A stretch of 64,000 bases of DNA from Neoceratodus forsteri. Lineage: Eukaryota; Chordata; Ceratodontiformes; Ceratodontidae. The stretch spans positions 827,296,001 through 827,360,000 of the forward strand of contig CM057452.1 in the NCBI GenBank assembly GCA_016271365.2. Direction: 5' to 3'. Positions 22,647-34,094 of this stretch are shown in pieces. Position 1 is the stretch's first letter. Every line of letters begins with the position of its first letter. A program made the position numbers and the translations under genes. Below the pieces are notes generated by a model. The model did no database searches and was not told the origin of the DNA. It was given only the letters and a program-made list of their open reading frames with translations.

Positions 22647-23528
22647 CTACACAACCTCCTCCGGAAGGCCGTTCGATGCATCCACAACCCTCTCTGTGAT
22701 AAAATACTTCCTTACATTACCTTTGAGCCGCCCCTCCTCTGTCTTCAAATTGTGCCCCCTTGTTCTTGCACACCTCTTTTTTTGAAAGATGCTACCCTCT
22801 CGGACTTTGTTGATTCCCTTGAGGTACTTGAAAGTTTCTATCATGTCCCCCCTCTCCCTCCTTTCCTTGAGGCTATACATATTAAGCTCCTTTAGTCTCT
22901 CTTCATATGTCTTCTGGTGCAGACCCTGTACCATTTTAGTTGCCCTCCTCTGGACAGCTTCCATCCTGTCTATGTCCTTGCGGAGATTGGGTCTCCAGAA
23001 CTGCACACAGTACTCCAGATGTGGTCTCACCAGTTGTCTGTACAGAGGGATAACAACTTCCTGTTTTCTACTGGTGATGCTTCTCCCTATGCATCCCAGT
23101 ATCCCCCCAGCCCTCCTTACTGCTCTCTCACATTGCTGGCCCACCTTTAAGTCATCTGATATGACTACCCCCACGTCCCTTTCCATTTTTGTTGTTGTTG
23201 GTATCTCACCCCCCATTGTGTACTCTTGCCCTGGGTTTTTGTTTCCCAGGTGCATTACCTTGCACTTCTTAGCATTGAATCTAAGTTGCCATACATTTGA
23301 CCATTCTTCTAACCTTGCCAAGTCCCTTGTCATCCTTTCCACCCCACATTGTGCATCAACTCTGTTGCAGATCTTTGTGTCATCTGCAAAGAGACATACT
23401 TTTCCTTCCAGTCCCTTTGCAATGTCGCTTATAAAGACATTGAAGAGGACCGGTCCTAATACTGAACCTTGTGGTACCCCACTAGTAACCCCCCTTTCTT
23501 CAGAGTGTGCTCTGTTTACTATTACCAT
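22647..23528 (-). pseudogene. CR1-B ORF2 reverse transcriptase, long open segment
   Basis: 293 codons are open on the minus strand. They include SGVPQGSVLGPVLFNVFISD (motif B), LFADDTKICN (motif C, catalytic Asp pair intact), LRFNAKKCKVMHLG, ERDVGVVISDDLKV, ILGCIGRSITSRKQEVVIPL and LVRPHLEYCVQFWRP, then the C-terminal QRRATKMVQGLHQKTYEERL and GDMIETFKYLKGIN. The protein would copy element RNA at the nicked target. Upstream RT parts lie in other frames, so ORF2 is broken. The 257-codon plus-strand frame at 22789 is an antisense shadow. It is the best-preserved CR1 RT in the window. Confidence 0.9.
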
Positions 23529-24526
23529 CTGTGTCCTATTCTCCAGCCAATTCTTTACCTAGGCTATCATCTTGGGACCCACTCCCAGGCTGGCTAACTT
23601 GTGTATTAATCTTTTGTGCGGGACTGTGTCAAATGCCTTGCTAAAGTCTAGGTAGGCCATGTCCACAGCCCCTCCCTGAGCTACTACTTGGTCACCCAGT
23701 CAAAGAAATCTATTAGATTCATCTGGCATGACCTTCCTGCTGTGAATCCATGCTGCCTTGGGTCCCAGCCCTCTGACCTCTAGGTACTCAACAATTCTTT
23801 TCCTCAGAAGTGATTCCATCATTTTCCTATCACTGAGGTTAAAGTAACAGGTCTGTAGTTTCCTGCTTCTGCCCTGCTCCCACTTTTGTGAAGGGAATCA
23901 CATCTGCCCTCCTCCAGTCCTCAGGTACCACCCCATCCTCTCATGATTTGTTAAAAGGGTAGTCAGTGGTGTCACTAGTTCTACCCTTAGTTCTTTAGAA
24001 TTCTGGGATGAATCCCATCAGGCCCCATTGCTTTGTCCACTTTCAGTTTTTAGAGTTCTTTCAGAACCCTTTCTTCTGTAAATGGGGTGGTATCAACTTC
24101 TGTATCCAAAGTGTTTCTATTGTTTGTTTTAGGTACCTCACCCTCTTCATTTGTAAATACTGAGCAAAAATATTTGTTTAGTATCTCTGCCTTTTCACCA
24201 TCCTCTCTGCCCACCCCTCCCTTTATTAGCCCTCACTATCCCTCCTTGATCTTCTTTCACTCCTGATGTACCTAAAAAGGTTTTATCCCCTTCTTAACTG
24301 AGTTAGCTATCTTTTCCTCGGTTCAGGCCTTTGCTGTTCTGACTGCCTTTCCAGCTTCCATTTGCTTTAACTGATACAATTCTCTGTCCTGTTCCTTCTG
24401 TGATTCCTTGTACTTTCTGAATGCTTTCTTTTTCTCTTGAACCTTCACCGCCACCTCCTTTGAGAACCATAGTGGTTTCTTACATCGCTTTGTTTTGTTT
24501 ATTTGCTTCACTCAAAGGCTTGTTAC

Positions 24527-25481
24527 CTATGTGATGGCAGTTTTTATTATTCCCCATTGTTCTTCCACCCCTCCTTCCTGCCCATTTGCTAGTGCATTCC
24601 TTAGGCACTCACCCATTTTGGAAAAGTCAGCCCTCCTGAAGTCCAGTACTTTTGCCTTTGTATGGCTTGACTCTATTGCTGTGTTTATTGTGAACCATAC
24701 TGTTCGATGGTCGCTATTTCCCAGATGGCTATCCACTTCTACATCTGTGATCCTCTTTCCATCTCCATTTGAGAGAACCAAGTCTAAGATTGCTCCCTCT
24801 CGAGTGGGTTCCAGTACTAGTTGTCTAAGGCATGCCTCCTGTAGGGCATCTAGAATAACCTCACTCTTAGAAGTGGCTGCTGCAACTGCACTCCAGTTAA
24901 CATCTGGCATATTCAGATCACCATCAGCAATATCTCCCTTTTTCTGACTTTCTAAGTATACTTTCTATCATTTCCTTGTCCATTTCCTCCCGCTGGAGAG
25001 GGGGTCTGTATACAACCCCTGTGTGGATTGTGGTGCCATTGCCTGTCTCCAAATTGACCCACAGTGCTTCTTCTCCTATTTACCCTTTTGTTCTGTTGCT
25101 TTGATTCCTTCCCCAAGGTAGAGAGTCTCCTCCTCCTCCTCCTCTTACCCTCCCGTCCTCCTCAGATAGTGTATTCTGGTAGTTTATGCCCCAGTCATGG
25201 TTCTGTGTGTACCATGTTTCTGCGACTGCCACAATATCCAGATGTTCCTCCTCCATCAAGGCCCCTAATTCAGGAGGCTTGTTACCCAGACTATGGGCAT
25301 TGGTACTCATTGCTCTCCATTTTTTGATGGCTTTGCCTTCTGTAGCAGCATCCCCCACTGACCTTTCTACCTTGGTCTTTTTCTCATTTAGTACCCTGTT
25401 TTGTAGGGGGAGGCTGGGATTTTCCTGCTGCTTATCAGTGCCTACCCCCTTGACTAGTTTAAAAGCTTGCCAATGAAGCAT
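24527..25481 (-). pseudogene. CR1-B ORF2 endonuclease domain relic
   Basis: 25080-25481 encodes the domain start (AMSTNAHSLGNKPPEL, then LDIVAVAETWYT with the catalytic E). 24527-24910 encodes the later part (MPDVNWSA, LDLVLSNGDG, GNSDHRTVWF with the SDH motif). This is the APE-like endonuclease of CR1 ORF2. The stretch between 24910 and 25080 is out of frame. The D-x-N metal-binding word is present as PDVNW. Confidence 0.8.
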
Positions 25482-25619
25482 TTAAACCGATTGCCCAAAA
25501 GACTTGTTCCCTTCCTTGACAGATGCAGACCATCCTGCCAGTATAGGCTGGCGTCCTTCCAGGTGGAACCCCGGTCCCAATGAAGCCAAAGCCCTGTGCT
25601 CCACACCATTTTTCAACCA

Positions 25620-25955
25620 TTAGTTAAACTGCATGGTGCAAAGTACCCTCGCCTCACCCATGCCACTAATAGGCAGCACCTCTGAGAAGGATACTGTGTG
25701 TGCTACTTGTCTTAGGGCTCTCCCCAACTCTACAAAGTCCTTCTGCACTGCTCTAATCTCTATGTTGAGCCAAGTCATTTGTCCCGAGGTGGACAATGAC
25801 GTCCAGCTCAGACTCCCATGCAACTCTTCTCATGATCCTAAGGATGTGCTTCCTGCCCCTCCAAGTCATGGCACCATGACAGGGTAGATATGAGAGGTAC
25901 ATGCCTCCCACAAGAGCCCTATCAAATGTGGGAGTAGGCAATGATGCAGATGAGA
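25620..25955 (-). pseudogene. CR1-B ORF1 esterase-domain relic
   Basis: On the minus strand 25753-25941 gives LDVIVHLGTNDLAQ, with the GTND block of the SGNH/GDSL esterase fold. 25620-25823 gives FVELGRALRQ, VSFSEVLPI and the word after it. It is colinear with the better copy at 31168-31467. The catalytic-serine block is not visible, because the copy starts inside the domain. Confidence 0.65.
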
Positions 25956-26270
25956 CCTGAACATACTAGTGTTTTTATCCTGATGGTCATTATATTTTTC
26001 AGCTTTTCTGTTTACTTCCCTTCTCTTACAGCACCACGTATCTGTGTGCATGCAGACTGCCCCTGTAAATGCATGCTCATCCCAGAAGAGGTGGATGGTC
26101 ACTGTTTTGGTGGGACATGGTGTCCTGCCCTTCTCAGCCTTGATTATACAAGTGCAAGTGACTTGGATCCTATGCTAGCATTTCCTAATACCAGTGCAAG
26201 TAACTTGAGACCTACACTAGGATTTCATGTTTAGCTTGCTTTTTTTCCTATTGTACTATTACCACTCTAT
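25956..26270. other. No gene; short ~45-bp tandem at 26145-26230
   Basis: 'cagtgcaagtaacttg..cctacactag' occurs as two imperfect tandem units (26148-26190 and 26191-26230). Nothing else is supported. Confidence 0.4.
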
Positions 26271-26454
26271 AGATAACTGGTGAGGCCATACCTGGACTAC
26301 TGTGCCCAGTTATGCAGTCCTAACCTAAGTAAAGACTAGGGCTGGATGAAACTTATCTTCAGCCAGTGAAATTCTGGTGAAATTCCAATTTCGCTTCAGT
26401 GAAGTTTTGTGAAAATTGCCAAAATTCTGATTTTAGTTATGTCCATATAATTTA

Positions 26455-26780
26455 AACAGTATTTGTCCAGATTTCACCACATTTGCTAAGATGACTTTGC
26501 CGAGGTCCATACAAAAGTGTACCAAGTTTCAGATCTCTGTCTTTAAAGAAAACTGATGTATAAGCGTCCAAACCTTTGGAAATTTTAAAATTATATTTCG
26601 CAATTATGTAAACTGGAAATATTTGTCCAAATTGCACCAAGTTCAACATGATGAATTTCCCAAGGTCCATATAGAAGTAAACTAAGTTTCCGGTTGATAT
26701 CTTTAAAGGTGACTGAGTTATAAACCTTGAAATGTTCAGAAATTTTAAAATTAAATCTCAGAATTATGTAAACTACAAAA
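26455..26780. repeat. Tandem duplication, ~165-bp unit
   Basis: 'gtatttgtccagattt..cac', 'aaggtccata..aagt..ac.aagttt', 'aaattttaaaatta' and 'aattatgtaaact' occur in the same order at 26455-26612 and 26617-26778, with about 75% similarity by eye. Confidence 0.65.
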
Positions 26781-26838
26781 CTGTAAGTCCCAATAACATT
26801 AAAACTAAAAAAACAGTTATTGTATATTACTTTGGAAA

Positions 26839-27904
26839 ATCAATAGTGCATACGAAATAAAAAAAAATAAAAATAAAAAACAGAATATCACCACTTTTAT
26901 TTAGTTCATTGACCCTAATTGTTAAACTTTGTGGCCACCCCCATGGTCCAGCATCAGAGTGTCACACTGCCCTGCTGATGACCCAGGATCAGAAGCAAGC
27001 CTGGAAGTCAGGTCCGGAGGCTAGCCATGGCAAAGACAGCAGCTGCTCAGCAGTTCATTTCAATTGGGGAGGGTTGATGGCAGGTTCCACCAACACAGCA
27101 ACCCCTGTGGCTGACCTAAGGAGCTTGCTCCTGCCATAGGGAAATCTATTGCTTTGCAATCCTGACAGAGGCACTGCCCCTACCAGGGGAGATGCAAGGA
27201 AAATGTTTGGAGAAAAACTCAGTAGCCAATTGAATGATGACTGGGTTCAGCCCGATCAGGGTATATCCCTGTGAACAGGGCATGTCTCTGAGAGATGAGT
27301 TGCCAGCTGGGAGAACAACCAATATAGGGAAAAAGACTTTGTGTGTGTCAGCTGTCTAATCTTTTGTTCAAGGCTGGCCAAGTATAAGTAGCCAAAGATT
27401 CCAAAAGAAGATTGTTAATTAAAATTACATTTTATGAGCTTTTGTGAAATTGTGGAATGTTGTGGTACTTTTCCAAAGCTATGTCCATACAATTTGCCTA
27501 GCCATACACTTGAGTTGCCGTTGAACAGAAGGTAAAAACAGGTTAAAGTAGCAATGAGGTAACATTCACAGGAGGCTACACTGTAAAAGTATAGTGGTGG
27601 CAAGTGTGAGGTCACTATCTTGAGTGAGAAACCATTAAAAATAGTCATGGACATCACTGTGCACTAGCCTTAATTCTTGCAATATGCCAGATAATCACTG
27701 GAGTTCACTGACCTACTGACTTTAGAAGCACTTGCACATGCAACATTGTTTCTGTTCCATGCCACCTGATAACTATTTAGTAACACTGTAGATAGCAATA
27801 TATATTTTAATTATTTGAAACAGTGGCACCAAGTGATGCCAAGCCTCAAGCCTTACAACTGGTTGTGACTTAGGCTATTGTGACAGAAGTATCTGGATAT
27901 CCCA
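26839..27904. other. No gene recognised (interior of the hAT-like element)
   Basis: An A-rich run lies at 26859-26882. Open frames of 76-80 codons have no recognisable motifs. Confidence 0.4.
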
Positions 27905-28146
27905 TACATACATAGATACATAGAAAGTGTCGGCAGATAAGGGCCTATGGCCCACCTAGTCTGCCCATTTGAGCTTGTAAGTTCAGTTTGTTTTCCTAGA
28001 AGTCTATTTCCCCTTACCCCTGACCTCTAGAATTCCTTTATGTCTATCCCATGCATTCTTAAATCCCGTGATTGTTTCAGCTCCCACCACTTCCTCTGGC
28101 AGGGTGTTCCACTTGTCCACCACCCGTTCTGTGAAGAAATTCTTTC

Positions 28147-29403
28147 TCATGTTTCCTCTGAATCGTCCTCCTCCAACTTCATCCCATGTCCTCTAGTCCT
28201 GAAACATCTTTTTCGCTTAAAAATAGTGTTTTCCTGCACCCTGTTCCTCCCTGTAAGATACTTGTATGTCTCTATCATATCCCTCTCCCTCCTCTCCTCC
28301 AGGGAGTACATGTTCAGTTCCTTCAACCTGTCTTCATAGGACTTGTGATGCAACCCATGCACAATCTTTGTTGCCCTCTCTGAACCTTCTCTACCCTGTC
28401 TATGTCCTTACTTAGGTATGGTCTCCAGAACTGTACACTGTACTCCAGGTGGGGCCTCACTAGTGTCTTGTATAGCGGAATTATGACCTCCCTTTTCCTG
28501 CTGGTGATGCCCCCCCTATACATCCCAGCATCCTATTTGCTTTACCTGATGCCTTGTCACACTGTTTCCACCTTGAGGTCATCAGAGATGACAACCCCAG
28601 ATCCCTTTCCTGCTTGGTGCATGCTATATCCTCACCCCCAACTGATATATTGTGCCAGGGTTTTTGTGCCTCTATGCATTATCTTGCACTTCTTTGCATT
28701 GAATTTCAACTGCCAAACCTTGACCATTCTTCAAGTTTCTGCAGGTCCCTTCTCATTCTGTCTACACCCTCTGGTGTGTCTACTCTGTTACAGAGCTTTG
28801 TGTCATCAGCTAACAGTGAAATTCTGCCTTCTAGATCCTGTGCAATGTCACTGATGAAGATGTTGAATAGGACCGTCCCAGCACTGATCCTGTGGTACCC
28901 CACTGGTCACTCTTCCCTCTGTGGAGTGACAGCCATTTACCACCACCTCTGTGTCCTGCCACCCAGCCAGTTACCTACCCACCACACTACTGTCCTGCCC
29001 ACACCCATATTCCCAGTTTGTGTAATAGTCTTCTATGTGGCACAGTGTCAAGGCCTTGCTGAAGTCCAGATAGGCCATGTCCACTGCCCTCCCTGATCCA
29101 CCTCCCTAGTCACCCAGTCAAAAAATTCAATGAGGTTGGTCTGACATGACCTCCCCCGGTGAAACCATGCTGCCTTGGGTCCTGTAGTCCATTGACAACC
29201 AGATGTTCCACCAATCTCTCCTTCAGTAGTGCTTCCATGATCTTCCCCACTACCGAGGTGAGGCTGACTGGTCTGTAGTTCCCTGCTTCCTCTTTGTTCC
29301 CACTTTTGTATAAGGGGACTACATCTGCTGTCCTCCAGTCTTTGGGTACCTCCCCTGTTTCCAGTGACTGGCTGAACAGGATAGCCAGAGGTTCAGCCAC
29401 CAC
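28147..29403 (-). pseudogene. CR1-C ORF2 reverse transcriptase relic
   Basis: 29110-29403 encodes EPLAILFSQSLETGEVPKDW, VVPLYKSGNKEEAGNYRPVSLTSVVGKI and DPRQHGFTGG (RT fingers). 28706-28903 encodes LFNIFISDIAQDL and LLADDTKLCN (motif C). 28323-28523 and 28147-28362 encode RPHLEYSVQFWRPYLSKDID and the C-terminus (GLHHKSYEDRLKELNMYSLE). The fragments lie in different frames. Confidence 0.85.
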
Positions 29404-29941
29404 CTCTTAGTTCTTTAAGGACCCTGGGGTGCACCCATCTGGCCCCATTGCTTTATCAGCTCTTATTACTTCCAGTTCCTTCAGGACCCTTCTCGTAAAG
29501 GGACTGTGTCCATTTCTGCACCATTCTCACCCCTTGTACTCCCTTCAGACCCATTACCCCTCTTCCTTAGTAAAGACTGAGCAGAAATAACTGTTCAATA
29601 TGTCAGCTTTACTGTTGTCATCCTCCACGCTTCCATCCTCCCTTCAGTCTCACTATCCCTCCTTTGTCCTTCTTTTTCACTTATGTACCTGTAAAGGTTT
29701 GTCCCCTTAACCACTGATTTTGCAATGTGTTCTTCTGTCTGAGCTTTGGCTTCCCTTACTGACTTCCCTGCCTCCCTTTGTTTCTCCTGGTACTTCTCCC
29801 TATCCCTTCTGCCTGTGTCTTTTGTATTGCCTGAATGCAATCTTTTGGCTTTCACTTTCTTTTGCTATCTCTTTGAAAACCATAATGGTCTCCTCTTTCT
29901 TTTCCTCTTGCTAACCTGCTTAATGTATAATTCTGTTGTTC

Positions 29942-30875
29942 TTATAATCCCCATTTTAAATACTGCCCACTGTTCCTCAATCCTGATTCCTGTCCCATTC
30001 CCTTAATGCCTCTTTCAAGCATCTCCCATTTTCCCAAAGTCTGCCCCCTAAAATCCAGGATACGTGTTTTTGTGTGGTTTGGTTCTGCTCTTTCTGTGAT
30101 TTCAAACCACAATGACTGGTGGTCACTGTTACCCAGGTGCTCCCCACTGTTACCCCCATCACACTGTCCCTGTTTGTGAGCACAAGGTCCAGTATTGCCT
30201 TCTGCGAGTTGGTTCCATGACCAGTTGCTTGAGGAAGGCACCCTGAAGGAGTCCAGGATAAATCTGCTCTAGTTGATGCTGCTGCTGGGATGCTCCAGTC
30301 CACGTCTGGTATATTGAAGTCTCCAACCAGTACTACCTCACCCTTGTCTGCCATCCTTTGGATGGCTAGCATCAGCTCTATCTGTTTCTTCCTCCTGGGC
30401 TGGTGGTCTATAGACCACACCTGTGCGGATGGCTGGCCCCATTTTCCTTTCCAGCTAACCCACAGTATCTCTCCCCATTTTGTTCCTCCTGGATCTGTGG
30501 CCCTTATGTCATTTTTTACATACAGTGCCACTCCTCCTCCTTCCTGCCTGCTCTGTCTCTTCTGAATATGTTGTAGCCAGGTATGGCCATCTCCCAGTCA
30601 TGGTTATCATTACACCAGGTTTCAGTGATGGCTACAATGTCCAGGTCTGACTGTACCATGACAGCCTCCAGATCTTCCATCTTGTTGCTAAGGCTCCTGG
30701 CATTTGCACACATGGCTTTCCATGATTTGACCTCCCTAGACTGCTTCACTGTTCTACTCCAGCCCCTTCCTTGGTTGTCATTTATCCCTGGTTCTCCTTG
30801 CTGTCTGCCCTTCTGCTGAATTTTGCCCCTTTTCTGCTTATCCACCTTTTGGACACTAATCTCCATCTTTTGCAC
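29942..30875 (-). pseudogene. CR1-C ORF2 endonuclease relic
   Basis: 30516-30875 carries AMCANARSLSNKMEDLEAV and LDIVAITETWCNDNHDW (catalytic E). 29977-30531 carries VGDFNIPDVDWSIP (DFN motif) and then shifts frame. 29942-30241 carries GNSDHQSLWFEI (SDH motif). All three active-site blocks of the APE-type endonuclease are present but separated by frameshifts. Confidence 0.85.
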
Positions 30876-30974
30876 ACTGCTTTGCAGAGATAGCCACCCT
30901 CTGGTTCACTGGTTCCATTACTAGCTGTGGGGGTGAGCAAGTAGGTACGTCCTTGCTGGCTCGCTACCCCTTTG

Positions 30975-31915
30975 CTAGTTTAAATGCTTGTCAATGTAGC
31001 ATTTAAACTTATCATTGAGTGCTTGATTCCCTCCAGGATGGATGCAGGCCGTCAGGCTTGAATAAACCTCCATCCCTCCAGATGGGTCCCCAGTCACCAA
31101 TGAATCCAAACCCTTCTCACAGCACCAGTTCTTCAACCATGAGTTAAAGTTCCTGGTGCATGCACTCCTATGCTCTTCCTTGCCTCTCACAGGTAGTACT
31201 TCTGAGAAAGTGATAGAAGTAGCTACTTGCTTGAGACCCTCCCAGTTTCCTAAACTCTTCCTGAACTTCCTTTGGCTCCCCATTTGCCAAGTCATTAGTA
31301 CCTAGGTGGATAATGACATCCAGCTCACCCTCCTGTCTTGCCTTCCCAGTGATCCCCAGTATCTTCCTTCCATCCCTCCATGCCGTGGCACCTGGTAGGC
31401 ACCTCACCTCCCTGTCCTCCCCCTCCTGTGTTCCTAGCTGGATCCCTCTTATGATGGAGTCCCCCACCAGGATTCACTTCCTCCTCCTCTGGGGTCCACT
31501 ACTTTCCCCACTGAGGTCACCTCCTTGCCTAACCTCCACATCCTTTCCTTCCACTTCCTGGGTACCTCTATTTGGTTGTCCTCATTTGCCAGTGTGGCAT
31601 ATGAGTTCTTGAGAGGAATAGGATCTGGGATGTGCCTCTGCCTGACTGCTCTAACCCTCCTGAGCCCACTGTCATCCAAGTGCTCCTCATTCTCGGCATC
31701 CTTTGGAGGCAGCTGCATTGGACTGGGTGGTTCCTGGACAGGGTGATGGTACTCCTGACCCAGTTTACTTCTGCTCTGAGTCTGGCTACCTCATCCCGCA
31801 GTCCCGAGAGATGATGCAGATAGGGCAGCACCTCAGTGTCCAGAAGGTCTGCCTGAATATGGCTGCCCCACAGCCACTGCATTGCACCACTCCTCACATT
31901 ATACTGCAATTCCAC
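30975..31915 (-). pseudogene. CR1-C ORF1: coiled segment and SGNH/GDSL esterase domain
   Basis: 31168-31467 reads MGDSIIRGIQLG (block I with the catalytic Ser) and, about 55 residues later, LDVIIHLGTNDLANGEP (block III, GTND), the signature order of SGNH hydrolases found in CR1 ORF1. 31568-31915 reads LDTEVLPYLHHLSGLRDEVARLRAEVN, a heptad-like coiled segment, with a Cys-containing word upstream. 30975-31295 carries the C-terminal piece. CR1 ORF1 proteins bind element RNA or membranes; here the frame is broken between blocks. Confidence 0.75.
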
Positions 31916-32170
31916 TACTTATCTGCTACTGAAGCTCTCTTAGTTCTCTTTATTTATTTACAGTACTAAAAATCCTGTAACTGATCCTCAGATATATATT
32001 TTTAAGGAAAGAAACCAATAAATAAATAAATGAGTCAAAGCACTTGTCGTGCTGAGGGTGGTCTTTCTTCCTTATGCCCTCCTACTTCACACCTCTTACT
32101 ATACCCTGTGTTTAGCTCCTGTCAATCAGATTTATCAGGCATATAATTAAGAGTTGGGGAAGGGGAGGGG

Positions 32171-32717
32171 CAATTAAAGACAGCACAGAATTACACCACC
32201 ACTATTTTTTAAATTTTCAACAGCCCAAAACAATTATAAGTAAAGACAACACAGAAAGAAAGTATAGTGTCACTACAAGCCTACAATCTAAGTTTAAAAG
32301 AAAATACCAGTTACCAGTTACTCTGAAGCACTGAATTGAATATGTTTCCTTCCTTCACCTTCTGGCTTCTTCTGAGAAGATGAACTTCTGTTTGCTGCTT
32401 TAACTGTGACTAAGCCCCACCTCCAGTTATCACGTAGCTGGAGGTCAGAGGCCAGACAATTAACACCCTTCACCCAGCTACAGGACAGTCAGACAAGCCA
32501 AGATAAAATTTGCAGCAATTAAAGACAGCACAGAATTACACCACCACTATTTTTAAATTTTCAACAGCCCAAAACAATTATAAGTAAAGACAACACAGAA
32601 AGAAAGTATGTGTCACTACAAGCCTACAATCTAAGTTTAAAAGAAAAATACCAGTTACCAGTTACTCTGAAGCACTGAATTGAATATGTTTCCTTCTTCA
32701 CCTTCTGGCTTCTTCAG
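32171..32717. repeat. Two ~200-bp direct repeats upstream of CR1-C ORF1
   Basis: 32171-32372 and 32516-32715 are almost identical with a 345-bp period, both starting CAATTAAAGACAGCACAG and ending in CTTCTGGCTTCTTC. They lie just 5' of CR1-C ORF1, where promoter monomers would be. Whether they belong to CR1-C or to the surrounding hAT-like element is unresolved. Confidence 0.75.
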
Positions 32718-33512
32718 GATGGAGCATGATGCCAGACATCACTGTCACAGGACTGTTGGAGAGGTATTGCAGACTTATGATGCTACTGCATATAAGGTGA
32801 TTCAGTAGTGATGGGGTACTTTGTGAAAGTTAAATTATGCAAGTGGAATTCTAGTGACATTACTTGGTATATATTAATTAATTTTTGAGCATATATTGCC
32901 AATTAATGATGTCTAAAGTATCCACAATACATTTTACCCTACTAATCCACATTTATCCAGATTAATTAGATTCCTGGACATATTTACTTTGAATACATGC
33001 CAAATCTTGAGTGTATACTTACAATAGCAGTGGCACTGAAAACATCCAAATGTTTTGAACATTTTCACACAATTTAACAAATAATTTAACTCTAAAATTT
33101 TGAACTCTTGTAACTTATCAGTTTACACGGCCAATAATCTCACTACTTATCAGTTTATATGACTCTTTTAAAAAGCGTGCAGTATGCATATTAATGTTCA
33201 GTGGTCTAATAGCGCCAAATGTGGTTAAGTTGTAAGCATAGAAATATTTTCAGACATTTCACATGAATAATAAATTGTTGGCCTTTGAGCCCCAATTACT
33301 TCCCCACCTCTCATCCAGCTATCATGAATCATAGCATGGCTCCTTCCAAATATGCATGACAAAATGTAATATCTCTCGGTATAATACTCATCAAGTTATG
33401 ACCAATTAAAAATTTAAGGATAATTTCACAACATTTTGTGAAATTTCATGAAATGTTCTGGAATTTCATGAAAATTCAACAAAATCGAATGTTCTTATTT
33501 TCACAGCCCCAT
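32718..33512. other. No gene recognised (interior of the hAT-like element)
   Basis: AT-rich. 'cacttatcagttta' words recur at 33113 and 33143. GAAATT-rich subterminal sequence lies at 33420-33505. Confidence 0.4.
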
Positions 33513-33560
33513 TAAAGACCTGACAGGCTGAAGATGGTGCAGTGTAGGTAACCTAACACT

Positions 33561-34094
33561 ATCTAACCCACTCCAGTCACAAGACTCCATAGTGAACATC
33601 TTGATCGGGCTCCACACTAGCATTTTATTTTTAACTTGCTTATCTAGAAATCTCACTCCATCTCCTAGGTTTTGTTTTAATGTGAAATGACCCTCAGGCT
33701 TCCAGTTTTATTCATTATATAAAATGTATTTACTTGGAGGCTCACTAGTAGCAAGGTGATGAACTTGCTAGACAACGAGGGCCACTGCTCCCCCAATCAT
33801 TAACTAAATACAAGAGTTAGCTGGTCTAGTGCAGGTCTCAGCCATGGGGTTCTTGTGGAATTTGGTGGGTGGGCATGGTTGCATTTCAACTGAAAATTGC
33901 AACAAATAAACCCCATTTCATCATTAAGAATGGAGAACAATTAAGTAAGAAAGATAATACAATTCAAAAATTGCCAGTGTATATGTGTGTGTACGTGGGG
34001 GGGGTAGCATAAAATTTGTTTAAATTGGCCACACACCAGAAGCACTCCTTTTTTTAATCTACATTTTTTCAGCCCCTTTTGGTGAGATAGTGGG
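33561..34094. other. No gene recognised
   Basis: A T run at 34050-34056 may be the tail of the adjacent SINE-R copy. Nothing else is supported. Confidence 0.35.

Larger units (their letters stand above)
22466..25955 (-). mobile_element. CR1-B LINE copy (ORF1, endonuclease and RT parts present)
   Basis: The 3' end is at the left with the antisense CR1 tail 'acatagaaacatagaatttgacagcagataaggaccgcttggccc'. CR1 elements end in an 8-bp ATTCTATG-like repeat, which is seen here as TTCTATGT. Moving right, ORF2 C-terminus and RT (22647-23760), linker, endonuclease (24527-25410) and the ORF1 esterase C-terminal half (25620-25955) follow in the normal CR1 order. It stops near 25955, in ORF1. It belongs to the same subfamily as CR1-E. 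Confidence 0.85.
27905..32717 (-). mobile_element. CR1-C LINE, most complete copy
   Basis: From right to left: two upstream repeats (32171-32717), ORF1 with a coiled segment and SGNH esterase (30975-31915), ORF2 endonuclease (29942-30875), linker (29595-29855), RT (28147-29403), and a 3' end at 27905. The antisense tail repeat there is ATACATAGATACATAG, an 8-bp CTATGTAT-type tail that differs from the TTCTATGT tail of CR1-B and CR1-E. The same tail and body define CR1-D. About 4.8 kb, close to full length for CR1. Both ORFs contain several stops and frameshifts. Confidence 0.85.
26338..33512. mobile_element. 7.2-kb hAT-like element (nested CR1-C inside)
   Basis: The flanks TAAAGACT (26330-26337) and TAAAGACC (33513-33520) form an 8-bp duplication with one mismatch. 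The ends AGGGCTGGATGAAA and ATGGGGCTGTGAAA (complement of the right end) are inverted repeats, followed on both sides by GAAATT-rich subterminal sequence. The CR1-K relic is continuous across the excised element. The native part, without CR1-C, is about 2.4 kb. No transposase was recognised, so it is probably non-autonomous. Confidence 0.55.
26271..33560 (+). mobile_element. CR1-K relic, interrupted by the 7.2-kb insertion
   Basis: 26275-26337 reads 'tggtgaggccatacctggactactgtgcccag', the plus-strand CR1 word for LVRPHLEYCVQ. It stops at 'aagtaaagact'. The continuation, 'taaagacctgacaggctgaagatggtgcagtgtaggtaacc', is at 33513-33560 and matches the CR1 segment following RKDIDRMEAVQRRAT. The two parts rejoin if 26338-33512 and one 8-bp repeat are removed. 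Only the short ends are CR1-K; the interior belongs to other elements. Confidence 0.55.

Noticed and set aside
22789..23562. 257-codon plus-strand open frame
   Set aside because: It is the antisense shadow of the CR1-B reverse transcriptase (22647-23528 minus) and has no domain of its own. The same applies to 28554, 36530, 62126 and 15497.
26209..33640. 'cctacactaggatttcatgtttagcttgc' (26209) and 'ctccacactagcattttatttttaacttgc' (33612) as a long target duplication around CR1-K
   Set aside because: The two are only loosely similar and too long for a normal duplication. Left as coincidence without an alignment score.
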